A DNA stretch of 64,000 nt from Ceratodon purpureus. Its lineage: Eukaryota > Streptophyta > Bryopsida > Pseudoditrichales > Ditrichaceae. A program made the position numbers and the translations under genes. The stretch covers positions 24,250,906 to 24,314,905 of the forward strand of contig CM026423.1 of the NCBI GenBank assembly GCA_014871385.1, in the 5' to 3' direction. Each line of letters starts with the position of its first letter. Position 1 is the first letter of the stretch. Positions 31,387-41,709 of this stretch are shown here, one piece after another. A model generated the notes under the pieces. The model searched no databases. It was not told the DNA's origin and saw nothing but the letters and a program-made list of their open reading frames with translations.

Positions 31387-34224
31387 ATGGACTATGTCTT
31401 AGATGACGAGGTTCCCGTTGAAGTGCCCGTAAACCCAGACCTTCCAGACTTCGTGGTTGTACCCTCAAGACAATGGCAGAACAAGACTGTAACAATATAT
31501 AGCGACGACAATATCCCGTTAGCAGAAGGTTTGATCCGGAACCCACGGTCCAGCTTGGTATCTGACACGGTTGGTCCCCTTGGTGATTCCGTTGTCGTCG
31601 TCCAGGTATCACGTTCTTTGGTCGAAGAAGAGTCAGAGGATGATTGGATGTACTCCTTCAAAACGTGGCCTATCAGCCACGTCTATCTGGATGGAGTTAG
31701 CCTAGAGCACCATAGTCAACGTGATGTGTATAACCGTTGGGTTGCGGAGCGTAACCGATCCCTGGGAGATCGTACCCGATCGTATGATAACTCCTCTAGG
31801 AATACCCCCCCTCCTATATCACGTCACGCTGAGTTTCTGATGACCCAGCCATCTATCAACTCTGTAGCGGCAAACACGTGCTGCGCTCACCTATGCGTCC
31901 AACACTATCCCAGAGATAAAATCTCTAGTCTACGGTCGCGTATGTACGACAAGACCACAGTGCAGTTCCGTAATCACATAAAACTCGACGTGCATAGACA
32001 GATCCACAAGAATTCAGCGGGGAAGAGTGTGGTGACTCTGGAGGGCATAGATGTTTGCCCCTTCGCCTGGATGAAGATTATGGGAGTGAGCTCCAGTACA
32101 TTCTATAGAAATGCCCAGTATGCTGCTGCTGGTTTCGAGGCTCAATTTCACGGTAATACTGGTTTACGTAAACCTCGAAATCACACAGTGGTAGCAACTG
32201 CCGTCCTAGGGGCCATCCTGGACAGGCATGCCGACCACATGCCCCACAAGAGTCGTGTTCTGCCTTCAGGGGAGACAGTTGTAGCTAAAGTTCTGCCTTC
32301 CAGTTTCAAATGGAAGGAACAGATTCCCATCCTCGATGAGCATTTAGCGGACTGCGGATTGCCTCCTATGTCCGCTTCTAACTTGAGCAAGATCAGGAGG
32401 CTTAGCTATCCAGAATATTACGCCAAACGAGCAGGAGACAACTTCGCTCGTTGCTCAAAATGTGATGAGTTCCAGTCCCAGAAGAAGTTGACGGTTACAG
32501 GATCTCAGGCGTCCCTGTTGTGGTCTAAGAAAATGAGGCTGCACAATGACTCTGCAATGGCGCATAGGGACTTGTACTACCTAAATCGATTCAGGTCGAA
32601 GGCTACTCCGCATGAAGTTCTTACTATTATGCATGACAAGATGGACCACTCGAAGACGGCGTCGCCGGCCTTATCCCACAAGGTCAAACACTTAGACGGT
32701 CTCATGAAGCTTCCTCTCGCTGTCACGGGAATGCTTGCTCATGGGCATGTGGACCAACGTTACGCCCATTATGGCCTTGACATTTACTCACACGACGCTA
32801 ATTACACGGTTGGATCGTTTGCGAAGCTCCTTCGGGACCTTGAGTCACCCCCTAAATCCACCTCTAGGGAACTCTTTCAAGAGAATCCTTCCCACCCATT
32901 GTATGCCGCGCTTTTGCATGGTTCAGAGATGTGTTTGGATCCTCTTGGCCCTCCTCCTGAGGTTCCTGTTGCTGCTAAACCCTTGCCTCCCATTCTTAAC
33001 GTCCAAATGGATAACGCTGTCAGTGATAACAAGAATAGGTTTGTATTTTCATTCTGGTCCCTATTAGTCGCGAAGCGGGTGTTTCGCGAAGTGTACGTGA
33101 ATTTCATGCTGGTCGGCCATACTCATGACGATATAGATGCCCTTTTCGGACGATGGAGCATGGCTTTGCGGAGGGAGGACTTCCCCACAGTACCTCTCCT
33201 CATGAAGTCCTTCATGAAACATGAAGCAGTACCAACAATTCCGCATCTTATTCAGGAGGTCCCAGATTTCAAGAAATTCATCGCGGAGTGGATGCTTGAT
33301 GGCGACGATACGTTAATGGGTCACACTAAAGCTCATCAGTTCAAATTCTATGTAGATTCTTCAGGATGCCCAGTCATGAAGTATAAAATCTTCTGTCACG
33401 ACGACGACTGGTTGCCAAAAGGAGATGGTTGTGGCATCAAGTTGTGGAAGGAGGATTCAAAAGGTCGATCTTTATGGCCCCGTGGTGTTCCTGGTGCCGT
33501 GGCGCCTCGCGAGATGCGGCACCTGCCTGATGTGATTAAGGGCTTGTCGGGTTTTGTAGATCATTGGGAGAGGCTATCTTCGGATTCAGTCGAGTCCAGA
33601 AGAATCTATGAGCCACTCTCATACTATTGGAACGATGTTAAACAGGCTCTTTCCATTCCCTTTGATGTTGTCCCCGCCTTGGAGCATGGTTTTTGGCCAT
33701 CCACGCGGCTCGCTCACTCCGTCGAAGACGAATTTCAGGAAGATGGAACTTTGCGCGAGGAGTTCGCAGAGGATGATCACTTTGTTGGTCACAAACGAGA
33801 TCGCCCAGGACCGTCGTTCCGTGTTGCGCGAGACCTTTTTGCAGGGTACTTCTTAGCATTACGACCCTGCGATGAAGACGATCGTCCTTTCTGGCTTGCG
33901 CGGGCCTTGACTGACCCTAATTCGAACCCTGACCTCCCAAACACGCTCCAAGTAGAGTTCTACCGCCCAATTTCCCGAGATGAAAATGTTTTGAAATTCT
34001 ATACCGGCTGGGAGGTGGATGGGAGACTTCGTTGGACAGTTGAGAAGGATGTACCCGAGTCGTGGCAGAGTACTGATGCAGTCATAACAGCTTGGAAATC
34101 CAAAGTTAAAAAAAATGTCAACGACCGGGGCGTTGGCAAGGATCCAACGCTGAAGATCCCACTGAAACAACTGGACATTATAAAGGCCTCCTTGGAGAGA
34201 TTTGTGTCTCCGGATTCTGAATAA
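31387..34224 (+). CDS. Transposase candidate with RNase-H-like DDD core (DUF7869-like), 945 aa
   Basis: One intact frame begins at ATG 31,387, six bases after the acceptor TTTCAG. A Cys pair (CSKCDEF) lies near residue 356. The core has IMHDKMDHSK (Asp 417 and 420), LNVQMDNAVSDNKNR (Asp 542) and FMLVGHTHDDIDALF (His 578 and 580, Asp 582 and 584). That spacing, with DN..NKN and HTHxDID, is the pattern I associate with the RNase-H-like domain catalogued as DUF7869 in transposon-derived proteins. The C-terminal 200 residues (FAGYFLALRPCDEDDRPFW, KFYTGWEVDG) look like a compact beta-rich domain, possibly chromatin-binding. It is the only transposase-like gene in the element and is transcribed away from the centre towards the right end, opposite to the other genes. 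Confidence 0.75.
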   Translation: MDYVLDDEVPVEVPVNPDLPDFVVVPSRQWQNKTVTIYSDDNIPLAEGLIRNPRSSLVSDTVGPLGDSVVVVQVSRSLVEEESEDDWMYSFKTWPISHVYLDGVSLEHHSQRDVYNRWVAERNRSLGDRTRSYDNSSRNTPPPISRHAEFLMTQPSINSVAANTCCAHLCVQHYPRDKISSLRSRMYDKTTVQFRNHIKLDVHRQIHKNSAGKSVVTLEGIDVCPFAWMKIMGVSSSTFYRNAQYAAAGFEAQFHGNTGLRKPRNHTVVATAVLGAILDRHADHMPHKSRVLPSGETVVAKVLPSSFKWKEQIPILDEHLADCGLPPMSASNLSKIRRLSYPEYYAKRAGDNFARCSKCDEFQSQKKLTVTGSQASLLWSKKMRLHNDSAMAHRDLYYLNRFRSKATPHEVLTIMHDKMDHSKTASPALSHKVKHLDGLMKLPLAVTGMLAHGHVDQRYAHYGLDIYSHDANYTVGSFAKLLRDLESPPKSTSRELFQENPSHPLYAALLHGSEMCLDPLGPPPEVPVAAKPLPPILNVQMDNAVSDNKNRFVFSFWSLLVAKRVFREVYVNFMLVGHTHDDIDALFGRWSMALRREDFPTVPLLMKSFMKHEAVPTIPHLIQEVPDFKKFIAEWMLDGDDTLMGHTKAHQFKFYVDSSGCPVMKYKIFCHDDDWLPKGDGCGIKLWKEDSKGRSLWPRGVPGAVAPREMRHLPDVIKGLSGFVDHWERLSSDSVESRRIYEPLSYYWNDVKQALSIPFDVVPALEHGFWPSTRLAHSVEDEFQEDGTLREEFAEDDHFVGHKRDRPGPSFRVARDLFAGYFLALRPCDEDDRPFWLARALTDPNSNPDLPNTLQVEFYRPISRDENVLKFYTGWEVDGRLRWTVEKDVPESWQSTDAVITAWKSKVKKNVNDRGVGKDPTLKIPLKQLDIIKASLERFVSPDSE

Positions 34225-35160
34225 ACATGTAGCTTTGAAGTTGGTGGTCTTGAAGTTGTGAATTTAGTCAGATCGCTTATATTCGTTTGAAGACGACTGA
34301 ACTGAATACTGTTCGTCCCTTCATCCAACATTATGTTTTCTAGACAAAGGTAGATGTTTAGCTCGAGTCGACCTAATCAGTTATAGCGTATTAGTTCTAG
34401 CGTATTTATGTTTTGAATACTAGCTAATTACATATATTTAATTGGAGGGAACACTACTTAAGTGTTTCAGTCCATTCCTTATTATCATGTGTACCACATT
34501 ATAGGCCGCAGTTTAGGTCGACGCGACCTAAACTGCATTTGGCGTTGAAGTTCGTACTTTACGAGTGCGGGATACCAACAGGTCACCTATAGTTCTTAGT
34601 GTAGCTTTTTACTTAGTACCCTAAAGCGTTGATTCTATATCATATGTACTGCCACATAACAGCCATTTAGGTCGAGGCGACCTAAACGACATCTAGCGTT
34701 GAAGTTCCTAGTTTGGATCTCTGAAGTAGAGCCGATAACATACATTTGTTGGCATGGGACTATTATGAAGTCCGTATGTTCTTGGATTGCATATCATACT
34801 CCGGAAACTGTAGGCAGCTATGTTAGTCGAACAACTTGATTGTTTGTACAGGTCTGAAAGAGCCTGTCACGGATTCAACATTTAAGGAGTGTCGACCTAA
34901 TTTGTATTTCCACACATATATATAATATAAGATTTCCCGGCATATCCGTTGTGTCCATTTCTTGTTATTTGTTTGATGTTCATTTCGGGTGGTTCGACCT
35001 ACCTTGTATTTTTTCAAGTATTTCTAGTAAACCACTACCTTCTTTCATTTCCCATTAGTACTGTGTGATCATGTCCCAAATTAATGGAAATTGCTTATAA
35101 GCTTTTCCTTGCCAAGTATGGGACCATTGTGCCCATTTTAACTCGACCTGACCTAATGCA
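34225..35160. repeat. Right subterminal region with outer-class and hybrid palindromes
   Basis: There is no gene. Palindromes lie at 34,357-34,377 (hybrid: inner-class left half, outer-class right half), 34,512-34,532 and 34,666-34,686 (both outer class). Isolated outer-class half-sites (TCGACCTA) occur near 34,893, 34,994 and 35,142. Confidence 0.75.
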
Positions 35161-35206
35161 TTATTTTGGGAGATGATAAATCTCCCAAAATAACGAATAT
35201 GGTGTT
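35161..35206 (-). repeat. Right terminal inverted repeat with adjoining hairpin
   Basis: The 27-bp repeat is 35,180-35,206. The 14 bases TTATTTTGGGAGAT at 35,161-35,174 pair perfectly with 35,180-35,193 across a 5-base loop, so the right end can fold into a hairpin that the left end lacks in this exact form. Confidence 0.88.
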
Positions 35207-35210
35207 AGGT
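35207..35210. repeat. Target-site duplication AGGT, right copy
   Basis: Matches 17,134-17,137. The gag reading frame resumes directly after it. Confidence 0.75.
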
Positions 35211-38200
35211 CCATCGGGAGGAGGAGGAGCATCATCAACCTATGTGGACCACCTGACTGGTGATCTATACCAGCCAGAGGCACCCCAGTTAGTGTACTGG
35301 CCAGGTGGGGGAGCAGAGGTGGCAGCAGGAGCCACCAATCCAGGGACAGGATTCCGAAGACCAGCAGAGGCAGTTGGAGGAACATCACATGGGTCCAGAC
35401 CACCAGTGGGGGGTGGAGTACTAGTGGCAACAGCAGCCAGCAGTTATCCAGAACGGCCGGTACCACCAGTTTACCCACCAGTTGGAAGGCCAGGTATACC
35501 ACCAGTATACCCGCCAGATGGAAGGCCAGGTATAGGACCAATGTACCCACCAGTTGGAGGACCAGTATACCCACCAGTTGGAGGACCAGTGTACCCACCA
35601 GTTGGAGGACCAGTATACCCACCAACTACAGGACCAGGCTACCTACCAGCTACAGGACCAGGCTACCCACCAGCTAGAGGACCCGTATACCCACCAGTTG
35701 GAGGACCAGTCGGACTACCAGCATCAGGACCAGTAAGTATGGCACATAGGAAGCCACTGCCATACTCCAAGTACAAGGAAGGTACAAATCCTGATGCTCA
35801 TATTCGTCAGTTTGAGCGCACTTTGTGGCACAATGGGGAAACTGATGAGCAGGTTATCATTAACGTGATGGGTACCACCTTACTGGATAAGGTCGGGGCC
35901 TGGTATGAGAATTTTTTGGAGAGTCACCTTTACTGCTCATGGGAAGAAGTCAAGGCAGCCTTCAGGAGAAGGTATAGGGACCAGACAACCGATGAAGCAG
36001 TTTACAGGGAGTTGAAGTCCTTCAAGCATGTAGATAGGGAGAAGGTGCAGGATTACTATGACAGGTTTATGACCCTGATCAAGTGTCTGCAGTGAGACCC
36101 TGGAGAAGGATTTCGAATTACAAATTTCAGGGCAGGTTTACTGGAGTACATCAAGATTACGACCAGTATTGCACCAGTCAAGACCCTGACAGAGCTGGTG
36201 GATGCTGCTCTGAGGTGTGAAGAAAACTGCACCGATTCAAGTGGCAAGCCAACCAAGATTGAAGTCAAGAAAATGGAGACCACCAGTAAGCCAGCGACTG
36301 TGACTAGGAAGGAACCAGGTCAGGATGCTCCTAGGCGAATCTGTGGCACATGCAAGAAACTGGGCCATGAAGATCGTGACTGCTAGTACAACCCAGCAAA
36401 CCAGAGGGGACCAGGTGTTGAGAAAGATGGAGATGTACCAGTAGGAGTGAATGTGGTGTCTGCTCAGAAGCCTGCTGCAGTCTACACTCCTGGATACCAG
36501 AGGTCACCAAACACCAGAGCAGGTAATGGCCAGCAGGGAAGTTATGGTGACAAGCCAGAATGTTGTTTTTTGTGTGGTAAATCAGGGCACAGGAGCTGGG
36601 ACTGCCCTCTGAAGGCCCAGTGGGACCAGTTTCGGGGACAAGAGGACCAGTTTCGGGCACAAGGGGACGAGGCAACCAAGAAGCAGGACCACCATGTGAC
36701 AAATGTGGAAATTGAATGGCTAGATGAGCCACAGGACCCAGTAGACGTGGCCAGTATGACCAGGGCCCAAAGGAAGAAGGCAGGATTACCTCCTATTGAA
36801 GACCAGTCCAAAGAACCTGAACCAAGTAAGTTCCAGACCAAGGAAGATGAACGGCTCAGGGATACTATGCTTGAAGCTTTGAAAGAGATTCAGCTCAAGG
36901 AGGAGCAGGAGGCCAGAACAGCAGAGCAGACCAAGACTGTTCACTCACTTGAAGCTCAGGAGATGGCTGAAGTAGAGATACAAGACAATGAGTGGGCAGG
37001 ATTTCCAGATTTTGACGTCTTCAATTACAGCTTAAAGACTGCTCAACAGGGACCAGGAGTACCTGCAGGGACCAGTATAAGGGAGGACTAGGAGCAGTTT
37101 TATGCAAACCTGGTGGGCAGGAGGATATTGGCCAGTCCAGTCACTGTGCCTTTGGGTCAGCTACTACAGCTGGCTCCAAACATGACTGAGATTGTCAAGG
37201 CTCATGTGTTTCCGGAGTTAAGGGCCAGTAAAGATTCTGGTCAAGGAGAAACGGCTGAGGCGGAGCACATGACCAGAAAAGGAGGTCAACCAGGTCTGAT
37301 ACCCAGCTTGGCAGTAGATGTTGACACAGAATTGCCTATGTTAACTGTGCAGATTGGCAACGGGACCTTGGACAAGGTATTGCTGGACGGTGGATCTGGT
37401 GTCAATCTCATTACTGAAGAGGAGCAGAAGCGTTTAGGACTGAAGGACCCGCAACCTGCTCCCTACAGATTGAGGATGGCAGACCAAATAGTGGTGGAAC
37501 CGGTAGGGATAATCAGAAATGTTAAGGTACACATCCATAGCATTCCTTTTCTGATTACACTCACCGTCATCAAGAATAAGGAAGTGAATGAGGAGTATAG
37601 CATACTGTTAGGTCGTCCTTGGTTGATCGATGCAAAAGTCAATCATGACTGGGGTAGAAATCTGGTCACAATTCGAGGCAACGGGATAGTCAAGACAGTT
37701 TCAGTGAGCTAGAAGAAGGGGTCAGGACCAGATTTACCTGAGGTACCGGTCTGCTACAACCTTACTGAAGGACTCATAGATGAAGAGGAGGAACGTTGGC
37801 TGGCCACCAAGCAAGATGTACTGGTTGTTGAGACAGTAGCACTGCCCCAAAAATATGGAGACCAGGAGCCGGTGGCAGGAGCAGAAAGGGCCTATCTGGA
37901 CCAGTTTCTCACAACCATACCAGAGTACTCGACCAAGGGACTGGTCGAACAGCAAAAGGGGGATAGTGGGCAAGTAGGCCAGAAAGGGACCAGTTTGGGT
38001 GACCAAGCAAGCCAGGAAGGGACCAGTTCGGGTGACCAAGCAGGACAGGAAGGAACCAGTTCGGGTGACCAGGACAGCATTAGCACCAGACAGCGACATA
38101 CACCAGGAGCAGAGGACCAGGACGGCAGACGCACTAAGGACCAGGGAGAAGACCAAGACCAGCAGAGCAAAAGAAGAGAGGACCAGGGAGAAGACCAAGA

Positions 38201-40217
38201 CCAGCTGAACAAGACAAGAGGGGACCAGGGAGAAGACCAAGACCAGCAGAGCAAGACAAGAGGGGACCAGGGAGAAGACAAAGACCAGCAGAACAAGACA
38301 AGAGGGGACCAGGGAGAAGACCAAGACCAGTAGAACAAGACAAGAGGGGACCAGGGAGAAGACCAAGACAAGTAGAACAAGACAAGAGAGGACCTGGAGG
38401 CAAACCAAGACAGTGCAGGCCTTAAGGACCAGGACCAAGACCAGGACAACAATTTTTTCAAGGATCAGGAAGCAGACCAAGATGAGCGGAGCAGGAATAG
38501 ACAGGACCAGGACAGCAAAAATGAAGAGGGACAGAACAAAGATCAGAAGCAGCAGAACAGGTGGGAAGAGGGCCAGAGTTCAGAAAAAAGATATGAGGGC
38601 GAAATAGAGGAAAAAATAATAGAAAAAAGAGAAAAAAAAGATGAAGTAATAAAAAAAGGGGCAGGAGAGAAAGAAAGGAAGCAGCTAGCAGTATTGTGCG
38701 GGGTAGTGAGAATCAGCCCTCTAAAACATGAACAAGATATAGGACAGCAGGAGGAGCTCTATGAGCCAAGAGGAGGAGGCAGCCAAGGTTACAGTAGGAG
38801 CAGTTGCCAAGGCAGAGAACAGCAAGAGCTAGGAGACCGTGAGCAAGAGCTTGAAGACCAGAAGAAAGAGGTTGGAGACCAAGAAGATGAGGCAGCAGCC
38901 AAGATAGAGGACCAGAAGAACGGGAGTCTGGAGAAGGACCAGCAGGACACCAGTCCAAATGACCAGGAAAAGAGAGTGGATAGGTTGGACCAGGAAAAAA
39001 GGGACCAGCCAAGGTGGACCAAAGATGGAGGAGGTGAGAAAAATAAAAAAGAGAAAAATGAAGGAACTGACCAAGAGAAATGGGACCAGCAAGAGGTAGA
39101 ACAAGAGCAGCAAAGATCCAAAGACCAGGCTAGGATGCCACAGGAATCTAGAAGAGGACATCAGGGGAGGAGGATGCCGGGCCAGGTGAGCAGTCCAGTA
39201 CTGATCTGCAATAGTCCAGAGTTGGTGTTAGTATCGACACCCACCAGGCAGCAGCCAGTTTCAGAGAGCCAGTACCAGGATCAGCCCCAGGAGCAGCCTC
39301 AGGAGCAGCACCAGGACCAGGACGTGGGGGACCAGGTACAGGAGCAGGATCCCATGGACCACTAGGAGGAGCCAGTTGTGGATTTTCCCACAGGCTCGGT
39401 AGGGACTAGGATTCGACCAGGACCAGTAGGGATGGGGGACCAGGAGGATGTCACCAAGGAGGTGGACGAGTTGGTCCAGCAGTTGCAAGTGGCATTGGCC
39501 CAAGCATCTCGGGTGCAGATGTTACAGGGGCAAGAGGACAGGTCTGGACCGACTTACCAAGTATTGTTGACCACCAGACAGGCCCAGGAGGAGCAGATTA
39601 GGCAGTTGACTGACCAGTTGCAGCAGGCTCAGCACCAGCTGGTAGTACTCCAGGAGGACCAAGACAGGGAGAGGCAGACTTGGGTGGATCAGGGGGTCCA
39701 GGCAGAGGCAGTCAGGGCCCGGAGATTGGAGTTGGAGGCTAGGACCAGTGCCAGGTTCAGGGACTTTGATCGGCTGGCCAGGGAGAACCAGCAGCTCATG
39801 CAGAGGGTGGAGTTGGCTGAGGCCAGTTCTACTCAGGCTTCTAGGGGGTTGACCAGGCATCTGCTGTCTACCACCAAGAAGCAGGTACTGGACCAGATTC
39901 AGGCCTACTCAGAGGACCAGGCCAGGTACTCCAGGTATTTGATGAGGTTTGCTGAGGCTTACCCATCTTTTGTGTACTGGTCTAAGGATGACCAAGATGA
40001 GGGGGACCCGGAGATGCCTGATGGGGGGCAGTTTGCGGATGATGGAGGGGCTTCGAGCAGTGGCCTGGGGACCACTTCTGGTATTGGATCTCAGTCAGGT
40101 GATGGATTAGCAGGTACCGCTCCTGCTGTACTACCAGTACCAGCAGCACCAGGACCAGAGGCAGCACCAGGGGGACCAGCATCAGCAGTAGGAGGGGCGG
40201 CACCAGTTCGTGGCTAG
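35211..40217 (+). pseudogene. Gag domain, two zinc knuckles, retropepsin and long Asp/Gln-rich coiled-coil tail
   Basis: One frame runs about 1,670 codons. In order it has a Pro-rich repeat with GPVYPPVG units (35,450-35,740), and a retrotransposon gag domain (35,760-36,200) with FRRRYRDQTTDEAVYRELKS. CCHC knuckles follow at 36,341-36,383 (CGTCKKLGHEDRDC) and 36,565-36,605 (CFLCGKSGHRSWDC). A retropepsin at about 37,310-37,700 has the active-site loop LLDGGSGVNLI, with DGG in place of the usual DTG or DSG (common in plant elements), and LLGRPWL. Then come Asp/Gln-rich GDQGEDQDQ repeats (37,980-38,420) and a coiled-coil domain (39,420-39,960). In-frame stops are TGA 36,093 and TAG 36,384, 37,089, 37,710, 38,331, 38,373 and 39,363, with no TAA. 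No polymerase or integrase follows. Confidence 0.8.
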
Positions 40218-40355
40218 ACAGTAGATGTAGGCCATATTACTGGTAGGACCAGTAGTAATTCTTTTTTGATTTTTTGATACCTTAGTTTTTTTGGTTAACC
40301 CCATAAAACTTAAAACCGAGCATCTGAGGGCAGATGCAAATTAAAAGGGAGATAA
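40218..40355 (+). promoter_or_regulatory. 3' untranslated segment and polypurine tract of the LTR element
   Basis: After the TAG at 40,215 a short non-coding stretch leads to AAATTAAAAGGGAGATAA, a purine-rich tract ending directly at the 3' LTR, where plus-strand DNA synthesis is normally primed. Confidence 0.7.
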
Positions 40356-41155
40356 TGTTAACTGGGGATTTAAGGTAGTAGAATAGAGGGGCAGTAAAAC
40401 TGTAGGGGAGGAGTAAAACTGTAGTTACTGGAGGGGGCAATAAACTGTTAAGTTACTGTCCTGCCCTGTAGAAACTCTATTGGATGAAAACTGCCTATTT
40501 TGGATGAAAACTGCCAGATGGATGAAAACTATCAGATGGATGAAATCTGGTGGTCGGATGAAAACTGTTGGCAGTTAGGGTTTTGGGGGTGGCGGCTAGG
40601 GTTTTGGATGGGGTTGTGGGAGAGGGGGCTGCGAGGCTCATTCTCTCTCTCTCCCTCTCAGTTCAGAGCTCTGAGATGGTAGTTTGTGTGTAGGACATGT
40701 TGTAGGACTGTAGGAGGATGCTGTTAGAGCAGTTTTCAGGACTCTGGGGGGTCCAGATAGTGATATCAGTAGGGAGCAGAATCATGTACGGAATTACAGT
40801 GAGTAAAGGGAAGGAATTGATTACATTGGGTGTAAATGTCTGAAATTGCAGTTATGAGTGCTTGAGGGACCAGGTTAGTGGATTCACCTGGTGGGTCCAG
40901 TAGATCTGGTGTTTAAATGAGTGGGTATTGTAGATCAGACCAAGGAGAGTAGAAAAATGTATCAGATCTAGGAAAATACTACCAGGATTTGAGTAGATCT
41001 AAGTTGGCAGTTTCAGATCTAGGACCCGGATTTTGGACAGTTTCAAGGCAGTTTCAGGGCAGTTTCAGGGGGCAGTACAGAATTTTTTGCAGGATTTCAG
41101 AGAGTTTTTGGACAGTATTCATTTTTGAAGGAGTAAGAAAAATATTCCTTTCACA
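40356..41155 (+). repeat. 3' LTR (800 bp)
   Basis: TG...CA ends, nearly identical to 13,812-14,612. It is followed by the CCCGT target duplication at 41,156-41,160. Confidence 0.95.
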
Positions 41156-41585
41156 CCCGTCACCAAGGTGGCCGTTACAGCTAGCCCCACGCCCAGCCTT
41201 GTTAGCACACTTCCCGTCCTCTCATGCCCCCAGCTCCCGCGAGCCCTCTCACCCACCGTCGCTAGCTCTATATCCATCCAAACCCTTTCCTCTCCCCACA
41301 TCGCATTCAGCTTCGTGTTCACCTGGACTCCATAATCAATCATCACCTTCATCCTCGCCTCTCCACTTCAATCAATGAGCCAGGTAGCACGAGCCCAAGT
41401 TGCGACGTTACATCTCATGCTCACGAGGTTGTCATAATAGACGGACGGGCCATAAAATTGTCGTGTAGTCACGTGACGGACGTGACGGACGGTTATCGGA
41501 CGGACGCTTATCGGACGGGCTCCCCCGCGCGAGCAAAATTACTGTCCTCACAGTTTACTACTGTTTACCATGGGTGGCGCCCGTC
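41156..41585. other. Right flank of the LTR element; no gene
   Basis: The first five bases are the right CCCGT duplication. Balanced-composition sequence follows, including ACGGACGG / TTATCGGACGG repeats near 41,480-41,520. No protein is recognised. Confidence 0.5.
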
Positions 41586-41652
41586 GTCGCGTTTGCTCGC
41601 GCCCGTAGGCACACGCGCGAGCACGCGGGCGCGCGCGCAAAAAAAAAAAATT

Positions 41653-41709
<57 letters not shown>

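Larger units (their letters stand above)
17138..35206. mobile_element. 18-kb multi-gene DNA element with 27-bp TIRs and palindrome arrays (copy 1, complete)
   Basis: The element is 18,069 bp and starts and ends with the same 27 bp in inverted orientation. It is flanked by a 4-bp duplication within the gag frame of the LTR element. It carries a plus-strand transposase candidate (31,387-34,224), a minus-strand block of three spliced genes (17,721-24,259) and a minus-strand small ORF in a central inverted-repeat island. Thirty-three 21-bp palindromes are spread over its non-coding DNA. All main frames are intact, so it may be recently active. The transposase has the D...DN..NKN...HTHxDID pattern I associate with the RNase-H-like domain called DUF7869. 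I cannot place it in a named superfamily from memory. Confidence 0.88.
13812..41155 (+). mobile_element. Non-autonomous gag-pro LTR retrotransposon, interrupted by a nested 18-kb DNA element
   Basis: The element runs from TGTTAAC at 13,812 to TTCACA at 41,155. It has two direct LTRs, a 5-bp target duplication, a candidate primer-binding site just after the 5' LTR and a purine-rich tract just before the 3' LTR. It totals 27,344 bp, of which 18,069 bp plus a 4-bp duplication belong to a later insertion, leaving about 9.3 kb. The coding part has a gag domain, two CCHC knuckles and a retropepsin, but I find no reverse transcriptase, RNase H or integrase motifs in either part. It therefore resembles the plant TR-GAG type of large non-autonomous elements and would need an autonomous partner. 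Confidence 0.93.

Noticed and set aside
17138-35206. TA target duplication (Tc1/mariner-like insertion)
   Set aside because: TA could be read at the ends, but AGGT fits better because removing it with the element keeps the gag frame in phase.
35161-35625. Minus-strand frame of Leu/Val repeats
   Set aside because: Antisense of the GPVYPPVG repeat in gag.
37734-38480. Long minus-strand frame rich in Leu/Val/Phe/Ser
   Set aside because: It is the antisense of the Asp/Gln-rich repeat in the retroelement frame. Its repetitive membrane-like sequence is a by-product of CCAGGG repeats.
35211-40217. Reassigned TAG codon in the host
   Set aside because: Other genes in the window end normally at TAG (for example the ParB-like gene), so nuclear code reassignment is unlikely. 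Decay or local readthrough is simpler.
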